Source of the DNA: PZPK01 sp963974595
Lineage (GTDB): Bacteria > Pseudomonadota > Gammaproteobacteria > Pseudomonadales > Oleiphilaceae
Direction: 5' to 3'
DNA: 64,000 nt
Assembly (NCBI GenBank): GCA_963974595.1
Contig: CAXBDA010000003.1
Location: 27,092-91,091 of the forward strand
Shown here one piece after another: positions 27,116 to 35,165 of this stretch (position 1 is the stretch's first letter; each line of letters opens with the position of its first letter). Position numbers and translations under genes: made by a program. The notes beneath the pieces are model-generated. The model did no database searches, had not been told where the DNA came from, and worked only from the letters and a program-made list of their open reading frames with translations.

Positions 27116-27547
27116 ATGTTTTTTAAAAAAGACATCAATAAATTAGCAGTCGTTTGTTTAAGTTTTATTTTTTCATCCTTACCTGTTCTTGCTGAGGTGA
27201 ATGTGACAGATGCATGGGTTCGCTTATTGCCACCTATGTCGAAGATGACGGCTGCATATATGAATATTCAAAGCGACCAGGAAGACCGTTTGATCGCTGC
27301 TGGAAGTGATATTGCCAAGTTTATCGAAATACATCACTCTAAAATGGAAAATGGAGTTATGTCTATGCGGCAGGTGGATGGATTAGATTTGCCCCAAGAT
27401 ACCTTAGTCGAGTTAAAACCACAGAGTTATCATTTCATGGTGATGGGCCTGGTTAAGCCTCTTCATGAAAGTGAATCTTACTTGTTCACCCTAGAGTTTG
27501 AAAAAGCCGGTAAGGTCGATATTCAGGTTCCTGTCAGGAATCCTTAA
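27116..27547 (+). CDS. periplasmic copper chaperone, PCu(A)C family
   Basis: A cleavable signal peptide (KLAVVCLSFIFSSLPVLA, about residues 9-26) is followed by the PCu(A)C cupredoxin-like domain. The copper ligands follow the family pattern: Met in PPMSKMTAAY, the IHHSKM histidine/methionine pair, and HFMVMGL. The family delivers Cu(I) to the CuA site of cytochrome c oxidase or scavenges periplasmic copper. A GGAGG ribosome-binding site lies just upstream. It is convergent with the TRAP permease, 10 bp apart. Confidence 0.9.
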   Translation: MFFKKDINKLAVVCLSFIFSSLPVLAEVNVTDAWVRLLPPMSKMTAAYMNIQSDQEDRLIAAGSDIAKFIEIHHSKMENGVMSMRQVDGLDLPQDTLVELKPQSYHFMVMGLVKPLHESESYLFTLEFEKAGKVDIQVPVRNP

Positions 27548-27557
27548 GGTCGGCCTA

Positions 27558-29588
27558 TCAGGCGAGAATCAAAGGCCCGAACGCGACAATCACAAGTGTG
27601 GTCGACATGACCAGTAAGGGTAATAATATTCGTTCGTGGCGATAATAAAAATTATGGCCTTCTTCTAGTGCCAGTTCGACTTCACGACTCCCCACTACTT
27701 GTTTTGTCAGTAAATGGTTTAGCGAAACAGGGGGGGTTAGATAACCTAATTCAAAAGCAACTAAACAGGTCATCCAAAAGTGAATCGGCTCAATGCCTTG
27801 CTCATAAGCAACAGGAGCAATGACCACAGAGACCAGTATCAATGCGCCAAACGGGTCCATAATCATTCCGATAAAAACCAGAAAGACCACAATCGCCAGC
27901 ATAGCTAAGATAGTTGAATCAAAACCTTCGGGAAAACTAAAACTTCCCCCTGTCCTCTCAATAATGCCGCCAACGGTAAATGAACACGCCATTAGCATAA
28001 GAAGCGCACCAATCTGAATCGCTGAGAGTCTAATCGATTTGTCGAAGGTCGTATTTAGTCTAGGCGGCGTTGTGATATCGGTCTTGTTACTGAGTTTTTT
28101 CCTATGCTCGTAAAGAACAATGGCGATCAGAATAATTGGAAGCAAAATGGGGGCAGAAAACTCATCTAAATAAGCATTCAGTAAAGCAGCAAACAACAGC
28201 ATAAAAAACATTAAGATAGCGAGGTAAGGAAATAATGCTTTGGCTTCATTTAAGCTGGGTCTAAATGCTTCAGAAAATGTTGGGATTTTAATGGGGCTTT
28301 GCTTAGTTAATAATACAAAGAAACAAAATACCACCAAGGTGAGCATAAAGACGCGCCCCCCCCAAAAAAACAGCTCATCGGACAACACTTCTTTGTTTAA
28401 TATCGCAATGCCAACGACCAATAAGCATGGTCGCAGAACAACCCCTGAGCTGCCAGTCATGGCGGTGACGGCCAGCGCTAATTGTCTGCGTGTTCCAATT
28501 CGACGCAGTTCTTGGTAGGCAACCGCCCCCATAGCAATGATGATAATGCCCGATGCGCCAGTATAAGCGGTAGGTACGGCCATTAATAATATGGCAACGC
28601 AGGCTAATAATTCAGGTGGTAACTTCCAAGGCGTAAATACAGCAAATAGCTTGGCAGGTAAGGCTGTTTCTTTGAGCAACATACCCACCCAAATATATAA
28701 GGCGATAGATAGGTGTAAGTTAGTGAGGTGAAATATTTGGGTGAAATAAACGGCAATACCCGGTAGATGCTGTTCATTGATCAGAAAGTGATAACTTGCT
28801 GCTAATAACATCCAGGTATGTATAGGAATAGTCAGTAAACTGTGAAAAAAATGTTTATTTTTAGTTAAGGGTGAAGGTAAGTTGATTAGCCTAAAAAATG
28901 AGATAGAGGCCATTGCAGCACTACCAAGTGACAAAATAATCAGAAGTTGTGGTGATGAAAGTCTTGTACCAGAGTCTAATGAGCCAATAAAAAAGGCAAG
29001 GCTAGACATACTTAAGGCTGCGCTGGCAATGAATTGAGCAGAATAAGAAAGAATATGGTCTAAACTTGAATGGATGCTTCGAAAGGCAATGTGCTCTGTT
29101 TTCCAGGTCGCATAGGTCGCACAAAGCATTAGCAAAAGAATTAGAATGGTTTTTTGATAATTAATTGAAAATAAGCTGATCTTCGCGAATACTGATTCCA
29201 GCATTGCAAAGCTGGCAACAGAAAATGAATACTCTTGGTTGTAAATAGCCGCGTCTTGATATTTCTTTTTGCAGACTTTCAATTGTTTGATTAAGGATAC
29301 GCGTGCAGTATCCCTGTCAAACTTATCCTCAATTAGATTAAAACCGGCATTTTCTGCCTGAAATTGTGTTTCTAGCTGATTAAGCCGCTCATCAATATTG
29401 ACCTCAGTATCACAAGACGGAGATGGATTTTCTCCTCTTAATATAAAGTAGTTATCCCAAATAGATAAGCCCAGTTTGAGTAGCTGTGCGTTGATGTTTT
29501 CACTGGTACCAGCTAGTACGGTTGTCAGTAACAAGAGCAAAACACTAAGAGATAGGCCTTTGCTCAGTTTGTTACGCACAGCGATCAT
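27558..29588 (-). CDS. TRAP-type large permease with long N-terminal extension
   Basis: The C-terminal 400 residues of this 676-residue protein are a DctM-like permease (TGASGIIIIAMGAVAYQELRRIG, TAMTGSSGVVLRPCLL, FIGMIMDPFGALILVSVV, LGYLTPPVSLNHLL). The first 300 residues are extra. They comprise an N-terminal membrane anchor, a charged predicted periplasmic segment (about 30-140), then a block of four to six membrane helices. This block may replace the separate small Q subunit, since no DctQ gene is beside it. It pairs with the binding-protein gene directly upstream (43 bp gap). Substrate is unknown. Confidence 0.85.
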   Translation of the reverse strand: MIAVRNKLSKGLSLSVLLLLLTTVLAGTSENINAQLLKLGLSIWDNYFILRGENPSPSCDTEVNIDERLNQLETQFQAENAGFNLIEDKFDRDTARVSLIKQLKVCKKKYQDAAIYNQEYSFSVASFAMLESVFAKISLFSINYQKTILILLLMLCATYATWKTEHIAFRSIHSSLDHILSYSAQFIASAALSMSSLAFFIGSLDSGTRLSSPQLLIILSLGSAAMASISFFRLINLPSPLTKNKHFFHSLLTIPIHTWMLLAASYHFLINEQHLPGIAVYFTQIFHLTNLHLSIALYIWVGMLLKETALPAKLFAVFTPWKLPPELLACVAILLMAVPTAYTGASGIIIIAMGAVAYQELRRIGTRRQLALAVTAMTGSSGVVLRPCLLVVGIAILNKEVLSDELFFWGGRVFMLTLVVFCFFVLLTKQSPIKIPTFSEAFRPSLNEAKALFPYLAILMFFMLLFAALLNAYLDEFSAPILLPIILIAIVLYEHRKKLSNKTDITTPPRLNTTFDKSIRLSAIQIGALLMLMACSFTVGGIIERTGGSFSFPEGFDSTILAMLAIVVFLVFIGMIMDPFGALILVSVVIAPVAYEQGIEPIHFWMTCLVAFELGYLTPPVSLNHLLTKQVVGSREVELALEEGHNFYYRHERILLPLLVMSTTLVIVAFGPLILA

Positions 29589-29631
29589 GGCGTCTACTCT
29601 ATTGTTATTTTTATTGAAAGTCGGTTGTTGT

Positions 29632-30669
29632 TTATTCTTTATCTTTGGAGGTGCATTCCGCTAAATTAGGGTCAACTTTACATCTAACCTTCCTGAATAA
29701 GGTCAGTGCTTTTGCATTGTAGATATTTCTATCCCTGAGAGTGATTCGACTTTCACGAAATATTTCATTCCATTTGTTTTTATCTGCATCGGATATCTCA
29801 ATCCAATATTTCTCAGGAATAGTCTGTTCGCTTTGTTCTATCGTCTTAATACTTTCAAGGTACTTATTTGCAAGCAGTTCTCTGGACTTTTGACCAAAAT
29901 CAGCAGGAATCTTATCCCATCGAACAATCAGTTGCATGGTTATTTGAAGCGAAGGCCACTTGATAATGCCGCCATTAGGCTCAAGACCTTTATACATTTC
30001 CATAGGTTCATAGGCTAAGCCTGGCGCACCGGTAATATCAACAGCATGATTATTAAACTTTTGAAGTGCATTCATAATGCTTGACGATACCGGTGTCATA
30101 CCGATGCGCTCAGCCAAGTAACCTGTTTCTGGGGCATTATCCAATACCGTAATACGTTTACCTGCCATATCAGCCGGGACTTTAATGTTTCGATCATTTA
30201 CAAATAGAAAGATGGCACCGATAGGTGAAATGCCAATAATTTCATATTCACCTTTGCGCATTAATTTAACAGCTTTTTTACTGCTTAAGGTCTTGATGAT
30301 CACGCCTAAATGCTCATAGGTAGGCAGGGCGCCAACGGCATTTATCGAACCTGTAAAATCATTGTATTCCCGGGCCCGCAGGCCGGGTAAGTTAAGCATG
30401 TCGCAAACGCCATTTTTAAATTCTTCAGACGCGACGCGATCGTCGGTATAAACCTTAAAAGATAAATCGACACCCCATCGATAAGCATCAATCTTGTATT
30501 CTTTCATCGATTTATGAACGGGGCCATCATTACCAATGAAATCAAATACACACATGGTCAAGGGCATTAAGTTGGTATTGTTTTTTTGAGCATTAGCAAG
30601 CGCTATTTGGCTGGAACAGACAATAAAAGTAAGGATGCAAAACGAAAATAAGGCGTTAATTAATGGCAT
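29632..30669 (-). CDS. putative TRAP solute-binding protein (DUF6091-like)
   Basis: A signal peptide (ALFSFCILTFIVCSSQIALA) precedes a 320-residue periplasmic protein. It begins PLTMCVFDFIGNDGPV and contains GVCDMLNLPGLRAREYNDFTG and VDITGAPGLAYEPMEMYKG. These features match a poorly studied family annotated as putative solute-binding proteins and paired with TRAP large permeases; it is not an ordinary DctP. Several cysteines (CVFDF, GVCDM, RCKVDPNLAEC) could form disulfides. It is followed on the same strand by its likely permease. The family assignment is from memory and moderately secure. Confidence 0.75.
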   Translation of the reverse strand: MPLINALFSFCILTFIVCSSQIALANAQKNNTNLMPLTMCVFDFIGNDGPVHKSMKEYKIDAYRWGVDLSFKVYTDDRVASEEFKNGVCDMLNLPGLRAREYNDFTGSINAVGALPTYEHLGVIIKTLSSKKAVKLMRKGEYEIIGISPIGAIFLFVNDRNIKVPADMAGKRITVLDNAPETGYLAERIGMTPVSSSIMNALQKFNNHAVDITGAPGLAYEPMEMYKGLEPNGGIIKWPSLQITMQLIVRWDKIPADFGQKSRELLANKYLESIKTIEQSEQTIPEKYWIEISDADKNKWNEIFRESRITLRDRNIYNAKALTLFRKVRCKVDPNLAECTSKDKE

Positions 30670-30859
30670 AGGAAACTCTTCAACATAGAAGTATAGTCAG
30701 AAAATCATGGCTATGAATGCTACCTGAATCACCGATTTCTGGAAATGGTTTAATGTCTCAAAAATATGAAAGAAAGTCAGATACTTCTTGGCTGTTAAAA
30801 CTACATTAGCCTTATGTTAGTGCATAGCTGATAGTAAGTGCTGAACAGATCCGTTCTTA

Positions 30860-31297
30860 TCAGCTTGCCAAACGACGGTTCTGGTAATCGTAGAAATCTG
30901 GTTTTTCTCTTTGGTAGTGTTTCATCAAGGGTGAATGGATAATAAAGTCAGCGGTACTTTTATTGCATGCGACGGGAATGTTCCATAAAGTCGCAATACG
31001 AAGCAAAGCTTTAATGTCGGGGTCATGAGACATTGGCTCTAAAGGGTCCCAAAAGAAGATTAACAAGTCGACAGTGCCTTCTGCGATACGGGCACCAATT
31101 TGTTGATCTCCGCCAAGTGGGCCGCTTTGAACGCGCTCCACGTTAAGGTTTGTTTCTTTTTCAATGAATAAGCCCGTTGTTCCTGTGGTCACCAACGCGC
31201 AGTTTTCCAAATCACTGTGATGATCATTTAACCACTTCACTAAATCTGGTTTACGGTTGTCATGCGCAATGAGGGCAATATTCTCAATTGGTTTCAT
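30860..31297 (-). CDS. mgsA: methylglyoxal synthase
   Basis: The 145-residue protein converts dihydroxyacetone phosphate to methylglyoxal and phosphate, a bypass used when phosphate is short or sugar phosphates build up. It shows the conserved IALIAHDNRK start with the phosphate-binding residues and TTGTTG (about 37-42). SGPLGGDQQIGA (about 58-69) and DLLIFFWDPLEPMSHDPDIKAL follow; the active-site Asp residues are within these blocks. E. coli MgsA is 152 residues. A TATGAT -10-like box lies at 31349-31354 upstream. Further upstream on the same strand is the predicted FNR-dependent RNA. Confidence 0.96.
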   Translation of the reverse strand: MKPIENIALIAHDNRKPDLVKWLNDHHSDLENCALVTTGTTGLFIEKETNLNVERVQSGPLGGDQQIGARIAEGTVDLLIFFWDPLEPMSHDPDIKALLRIATLWNIPVACNKSTADFIIHSPLMKHYQREKPDFYDYQNRRLAS

Positions 31298-31414
31298 AAA
31301 ACTGCTATATCCTGATTAAGTTTCTTATTGTTATTTCTTCGGGGAGGCATCATACACCCTATGAGCTCTGTGCGTCTCACATTGAATAACTTTAGCAGAT
31401 TATCTTTTAGAAAT

Positions 31415-31432
31415 ATGACAAAAATATGTCAT
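31415..31432. promoter_or_regulatory. 18-bp palindrome upstream of mgsA
   Basis: ATGACA and TGTCAT flank a 6-bp AT spacer, within a slightly longer near-symmetric stretch. It lies about 120 bp upstream of mgsA, between the predicted small-RNA terminator and the mgsA -10 box. An operator is possible; no regulator is suggested. Confidence 0.35.
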
Positions 31433-31451
31433 TATTCAAGAAAAAAAGGCC

Positions 31452-31476
31452 AAAAAAAACCTCGGGCTAGCCGAGG
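31452..31476 (-). terminator. strong intrinsic terminator on the minus strand
   Basis: Read on the minus strand, CCTCGG and CCGAGG arms (31471-31476 and 31460-31465) enclose a 5-nt loop and are followed directly by eight Ts. On the plus strand there is no T-run. No minus-strand protein gene ends here, so it must terminate a non-coding transcript or attenuate mgsA. Confidence 0.85.
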
Positions 31477-31539
31477 TATAACAACAAGTTACCACACTTG
31501 ATAAACGAGACTTCCGAAAGTATGCATTTCGATGTCTTG
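31452..31539 (-). ncRNA. candidate FNR/Anr-controlled small RNA (about 88 nt)
   Basis: A perfect FNR box centred at 31579.5 lies about 40-41 bp upstream of a predicted start near 31539. A TATATT -10 box (minus strand, 31551-31546) sits at the right distance, the geometry of class II FNR activation. The transcript would run to the strong terminator at 31452. Besides the terminator stem it can form a CAAGT/ACTTG hairpin (31485-31489 with 31496-31500) and a small stem around 31510-31521. No open frame of note is present. Alternatively it is an attenuated leader of mgsA, whose start is 155 nt beyond the terminator. The sequence does not resemble E. coli FnrS by eye. Prediction only. Confidence 0.55.
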
Positions 31540-31572
31540 AATACAAATATACTCGAGTACTGAAAAAATGAA

Positions 31573-31586
31573 TTGATTTAGATCAA
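31573..31586. promoter_or_regulatory. perfect FNR/Anr binding site
   Basis: TTGATTTAGATCAA matches the consensus TTGAT-N4-ATCAA exactly. On the minus strand it has a -10 box at class II spacing. On the plus strand the same spacing has no good -10, and the cytochrome c start is about 230 bp away, so the minus-strand RNA is the better target. Confidence 0.75.
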
Positions 31587-31815
31587 GCGCCTCGCAAAGA
31601 GAGCTTGTTCATCCTCATAAAGCATTAAATAATGGAGCCATAAAAATTTAGAGTAATACTTATGGTTTATCACTCTATCGATAAAGGGGTATGGGTGCTG
31701 GGATTTGGTGATACATTGATTCGGCTGAGTATAGATAAATCGATGGTAGATGCTATGCTTAAGGCGTCATGAAAAATAATGGTTTATTTACATTAATATA
31801 GAAGAGAGAGAATAG

Positions 31816-32133
31816 ATGAGAAGATTAATTACGACTGCATTATTAATGACAGGTTCTTTATTGTTAGCTGCCAATGCGATGGCGGGGGATGCTGCTGCGG
31901 GAAAAGCCAAGTCGGCTGTTTGCGCTGCATGTCATGGTGCTGCTGGTAAAGCGGCCGTCCCTAATTATCCAAACCTGGCGGGACAAAATAAGGCCTATTT
32001 GGTCAGTTCTTTAAAAGCCTACAAAAATAAAGAAAGAAGTGGTGGCATGGCCGCTATTATGCAGGGGCAGGCTGCGGCATTAAGTGATCAGGATATTGAA
32101 AATTTATCTGAGTATTACAGCTCATTGAAGTAA
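31816..32133 (+). CDS. periplasmic monohaem cytochrome c (class I)
   Basis: A signal peptide of 23 residues ends in AMA before GDAAAG. The mature protein of about 80 residues has one haem site CAACHG (about residues 36-41) and a downstream Met ligand candidate in GGMAAIMQGQ. It resembles the c5/c553-like small electron carriers with the A-GKAKSAVCAACHG start. It probably shuttles electrons to an oxidase or reductase. GAGAGAG precedes the ATG. It is a single gene with a strong terminator. Regulation by the FNR box 230 bp upstream is possible but not favoured. Confidence 0.93.
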   Translation: MRRLITTALLMTGSLLLAANAMAGDAAAGKAKSAVCAACHGAAGKAAVPNYPNLAGQNKAYLVSSLKAYKNKERSGGMAAIMQGQAAALSDQDIENLSEYYSSLK

Positions 32134-32178
32134 TATCCAAGCTTGGAAAATTTTGAAAAAAAGTTCAGCAAACTGGAA

Positions 32179-32210
32179 GACAGGCTTTTTAACCAAAGCC
32201 TGTCTTTTTT
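32179..32210 (+). terminator. intrinsic terminator after cytochrome c
   Basis: GACAGGCTTT (32179-32188) pairs perfectly with AAAGCCTGTC (32195-32204) over a 6-nt loop, followed by six Ts. Confidence 0.92.
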
Positions 32211-32322
32211 GTTTATAAAGTCTGACAGGTAATAAATATACTTAGAAGGATTTCATGATTTTGTTCGATCAGTGAATTCGGTTAGAATATGCCTCAAAAT
32301 CGCCCTGTAATATGAGTTAAGT

Positions 32323-33789
32323 ATGAAATTTATCGTCAAGTTGTTCCCCGAAATTTCTATTAAAAGTAAGCCTGTTCGACAGCGTTTTGTGAAGCAGCTT
32401 CGCCAAAATATTAATGAAGTTCTCAAGAGAGAATTCGATCATGTATCAGTTCAAGGCTATTGGGATAAAGTTGAAGTCACTGTAAAGGGTGACCTCGATT
32501 ACGCCCAGAAAGTGGCGCAAACCTTACAAAGAATTCCGGGAATTGCGAACATTCTAAGAGTTCAGAATTATACCATTGATGATATGGAAAATAATTTCGA
32601 AGAAATGCTCTGTTTAACTCAGCATATTTTCAAAGACCAATTAAAAGGAAAAACCTTTGTTGTTCGTGTAAAACGTGCAGGAAAGCATTCCTTTACTTCA
32701 ACTGATTTAGAGCGGTTTATTGGTGGTGGTTTGCTTCAAAGGCTTGAGACAGCGGGTGTTAATCTAAAAAAACCAGATGTCACCGTTAGATTGGAGGTTC
32801 GAGATGCTAATCTTTATGTCGTTGAACAGCGTTATGAAGGTTTAGGCGGTTTTCCACTAGCGACTGTTGATGATGTTTTATCACTTATGTCAGGTGGTTT
32901 TGATTCAAGCGTAGCAAGTTATTTAACGATGAAACGAGGCTTAAAAACCCACTTTTGTTTTTTTAACCTTGGTGGGGCGGCGCATGAAATTGGCGTAAAG
33001 CAGGTTGCTCTTTATTTGTGGGAAAAATACGGTGCTTCTCATCGGGTGAAGTTTGTCACGGTTCCCTTTGAAGAAGTAGTGGCTGAACTTGTTCAAAAAA
33101 TACATCACTCGCAGCGTGGGGTTGTCTTAAAAAGAATGATGTTACGCGCTGCACAAGAGGTTGCGGACTCATTGAATATTCAAGCATTGGTGATGGGAGA
33201 TAGTGTTGCCCAAGTGTCTAGCCAAACATTAACCAATATGTGTGTGATTGATACAGCCACCAAAAAGCTGGTAATGCGACCGCTTATTACCATGGATAAG
33301 CAGGATATTATTGGCATCTCCCGCAAGATAGGCACGGAGGACTTTGCCAAGAATATGCCCGAATATTGTGGTGTTATTTCTGATAAGCCAACAACGTGCG
33401 CGACAGAAGAACGTTTAGCTGAAGAAGAGTTAAATTTTGACTTTTCGATCCTTGAACGTGCTTTAAAAACTAGAATGACTATTAAAATTGATGAGGTTTT
33501 GACTCGAGTTCAAACGCTTGCAGAAGTAGATTTGGTCTCGGTTCCTCATGTCGATGATGTAATTATTGATATTCGCCACCCCGAAAACCGAGAAAAAGCC
33601 GAGTTAGTTCTGACAAATAATGAGATTAAGCAAATTCCATTTTACGAGTTAATGTCTAAGCTAGATAATCTAGAGCCAAGCAAGCACTATTTACTGTATT
33701 GCGATAAAGGTGCTATGAGTCAACTACACGCTAGCCATTTAAAAAATATGGGCTTTGAGAGTGTTGGCGTATACTCTCCCAATAAGTAA
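32323..33789 (+). CDS. thiI: tRNA 4-thiouridine synthase ThiI with rhodanese domain
   Basis: The 488-residue protein has a ferredoxin-like domain, then THUMP (about 60-165), then a PP-loop pyrophosphatase domain with LSLMSGGFDSSVASYL (about 187-202). The C-terminal rhodanese domain carries the catalytic Cys in LLYCDKGAMS (about 465). It makes s4U at tRNA position 8 and, in enterobacteria, helps sulfur transfer for thiamin thiazole. A second conserved Cys in the PP-loop domain (MPEYCGVISDKPTTCA) is also present. Length matches E. coli ThiI (482). A TetR gene follows 58 bp downstream. Confidence 0.97.
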   Translation: MKFIVKLFPEISIKSKPVRQRFVKQLRQNINEVLKREFDHVSVQGYWDKVEVTVKGDLDYAQKVAQTLQRIPGIANILRVQNYTIDDMENNFEEMLCLTQHIFKDQLKGKTFVVRVKRAGKHSFTSTDLERFIGGGLLQRLETAGVNLKKPDVTVRLEVRDANLYVVEQRYEGLGGFPLATVDDVLSLMSGGFDSSVASYLTMKRGLKTHFCFFNLGGAAHEIGVKQVALYLWEKYGASHRVKFVTVPFEEVVAELVQKIHHSQRGVVLKRMMLRAAQEVADSLNIQALVMGDSVAQVSSQTLTNMCVIDTATKKLVMRPLITMDKQDIIGISRKIGTEDFAKNMPEYCGVISDKPTTCATEERLAEEELNFDFSILERALKTRMTIKIDEVLTRVQTLAEVDLVSVPHVDDVIIDIRHPENREKAELVLTNNEIKQIPFYELMSKLDNLEPSKHYLLYCDKGAMSQLHASHLKNMGFESVGVYSPNK

Positions 33790-33847
33790 GAAAATAGGCA
33801 CGTCAGTGCTTAAATTATCTCTTTGAATAATATAAAAGGAACTTAAT

Positions 33848-34447
33848 ATGTGCCCAAAAGTTGGCCGAAGAGAGCAAAAGAAATTAACAAACAGGCGGTC
33901 AATTCTAGATGCAGGTCTGCTGGTTTTCTCTTCGATTGGTTATGAACGTGCGACGATTATGGACGTTGTCGAAGCCAGCGGTTTATCTGTTGGTACTTTG
34001 TATAATCACTTTGGCGACAAAGATACTATTTTTGCTGAAATTGTTGGCATGCTGGTGCGTGACGTTAGAGCTGCTCTTAATGAAGCCAGAAGTAAAGCGG
34101 ATGATTTGGAGTCTTTCATTATGGGGGCTTTTCTTGCGTATAGTGAGCTCATGGAGCAGCAACCAAAAATACAAGAGCTTATTAGTAAAAACTCAAATGC
34201 GTTTCGTCAATTTGTGAGTACCGAGACGGAGCTAATCGGTTTGGTTAATGACCTTCAGCAAGATATGAAATCGGCTGTTGACGCGGGTCTTATTCCTGAT
34301 TTCCCTGTTAACTTAATGAGCTCGGCAATGATGGGGGCCAGCATGGAAATTTTCTCAGAAAAAATCGGCTCACATACAGCAAAAGAAAAAGCTGAATTTC
34401 TAGGGCATATCTTTTTGGGTGGTATTCGGCATTTATCAACCGCATAA
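33848..34447 (+). CDS. TetR/AcrR-family transcriptional regulator
   Basis: In the 199-residue protein residues about 10-60 form the TetR helix-turn-helix (RRSILDAGLLVFSSIGYERATIMDV and SGLSVGTLYNHFGDKDTIF). The rest is an all-helical ligand and dimer domain without a recognisable specificity. AAAGGA lies a few bases before the ATG. The target is unknown. It lies between thiI and pdxH on the same strand, and neither is an obvious target. It may be autoregulated, but I see no convincing palindrome just upstream. Confidence 0.93.
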   Translation: MCPKVGRREQKKLTNRRSILDAGLLVFSSIGYERATIMDVVEASGLSVGTLYNHFGDKDTIFAEIVGMLVRDVRAALNEARSKADDLESFIMGAFLAYSELMEQQPKIQELISKNSNAFRQFVSTETELIGLVNDLQQDMKSAVDAGLIPDFPVNLMSSAMMGASMEIFSEKIGSHTAKEKAEFLGHIFLGGIRHLSTA

Positions 34448-34480
34448 CGATGTTTTTACATTTTCTAACCTTTGGGTGAA

Positions 34481-35122
34481 ATGATGGATATAGGCGATTA
34501 TCGACGAGAATATATGAGTCAGGGTGTTGATATTGACGACTTGAACCTGAACCCGTTTAAGCAATTTGAATATTGGTTTAAGCAGGCCAATGATGCCAAT
34601 ATTCAAGATGCCAACGCTTTTAGTATTGCTACGTGTGACCCTGATGAAGGCCCCTCTGTTAGAACGGTTCTGTTAAAGCTATTTGATGAACAAGGCTTTG
34701 TATTTTTCACTAATTATAATAGTGCAAAATCAAAACAGATTCAGCGTTATCCCCATGTTGCTATGTTGTTTCCATGGTTGGTATTGAATCGACAGGTCAG
34801 GGTTGAAGGCCGTTGTGAGAAGATTTCAAGTGCGGCATCGCTTAAGTACTTTACGACGCGCCCGCGGGGCAGCCAAATTGGTGCCTGGTGCAGTGATCAA
34901 AGTGAAGTAATTGAATCACGATCTTTTCTGGAACAAAAATACCGGGAGGCCGCAGAGAAATTTAAAGCGGGTTCTATCCCCCTTCCCTCCTCTTGGGGAG
35001 GCTACCGAATTGTGCCAACACGTTTCGAGTTTTGGCAAGGCCGTGAAAACCGTTTACATGATCGTCTTCAGTATGTACGTAATGATGAGAGCGCTTGGGA
35101 TATAAAGCGACTGGCACCTTGA
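34481..35122 (+). CDS. pdxH: pyridoxamine/pyridoxine 5'-phosphate oxidase
   Basis: This 213-residue FMN enzyme forms pyridoxal 5'-phosphate in the last step of vitamin B6 synthesis and salvage. It starts MMDIGDYRREY and has PSVRTVLLKLFDEQGFVFFTNY, the FMN-binding NSAKSKQ, and HVAMLFPW. It also has SWGGYRIVPTRFEFWQG and NRLHDR; its last residues are RLAP. The first or second ATG (34481 or 34484) is the start, with GGTGA just ahead; a TTG at 34472 is less likely. E. coli PdxH is 218 residues. Confidence 0.96.
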   Translation: MMDIGDYRREYMSQGVDIDDLNLNPFKQFEYWFKQANDANIQDANAFSIATCDPDEGPSVRTVLLKLFDEQGFVFFTNYNSAKSKQIQRYPHVAMLFPWLVLNRQVRVEGRCEKISSAASLKYFTTRPRGSQIGAWCSDQSEVIESRSFLEQKYREAAEKFKAGSIPLPSSWGGYRIVPTRFEFWQGRENRLHDRLQYVRNDESAWDIKRLAP

Positions 35123-35165
35123 TCGACAGCAAACACTCTGTGCGGAGCCATTGTTAGGCGCGTAC

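Noticed and set aside
31573..31621. FNR box as activator of the cytochrome c gene on the plus strand
   Set aside because: At class II spacing there is no acceptable -10 on the plus strand, and the coding start is about 230 bp away. The minus-strand geometry is far better, though dual use cannot be excluded.
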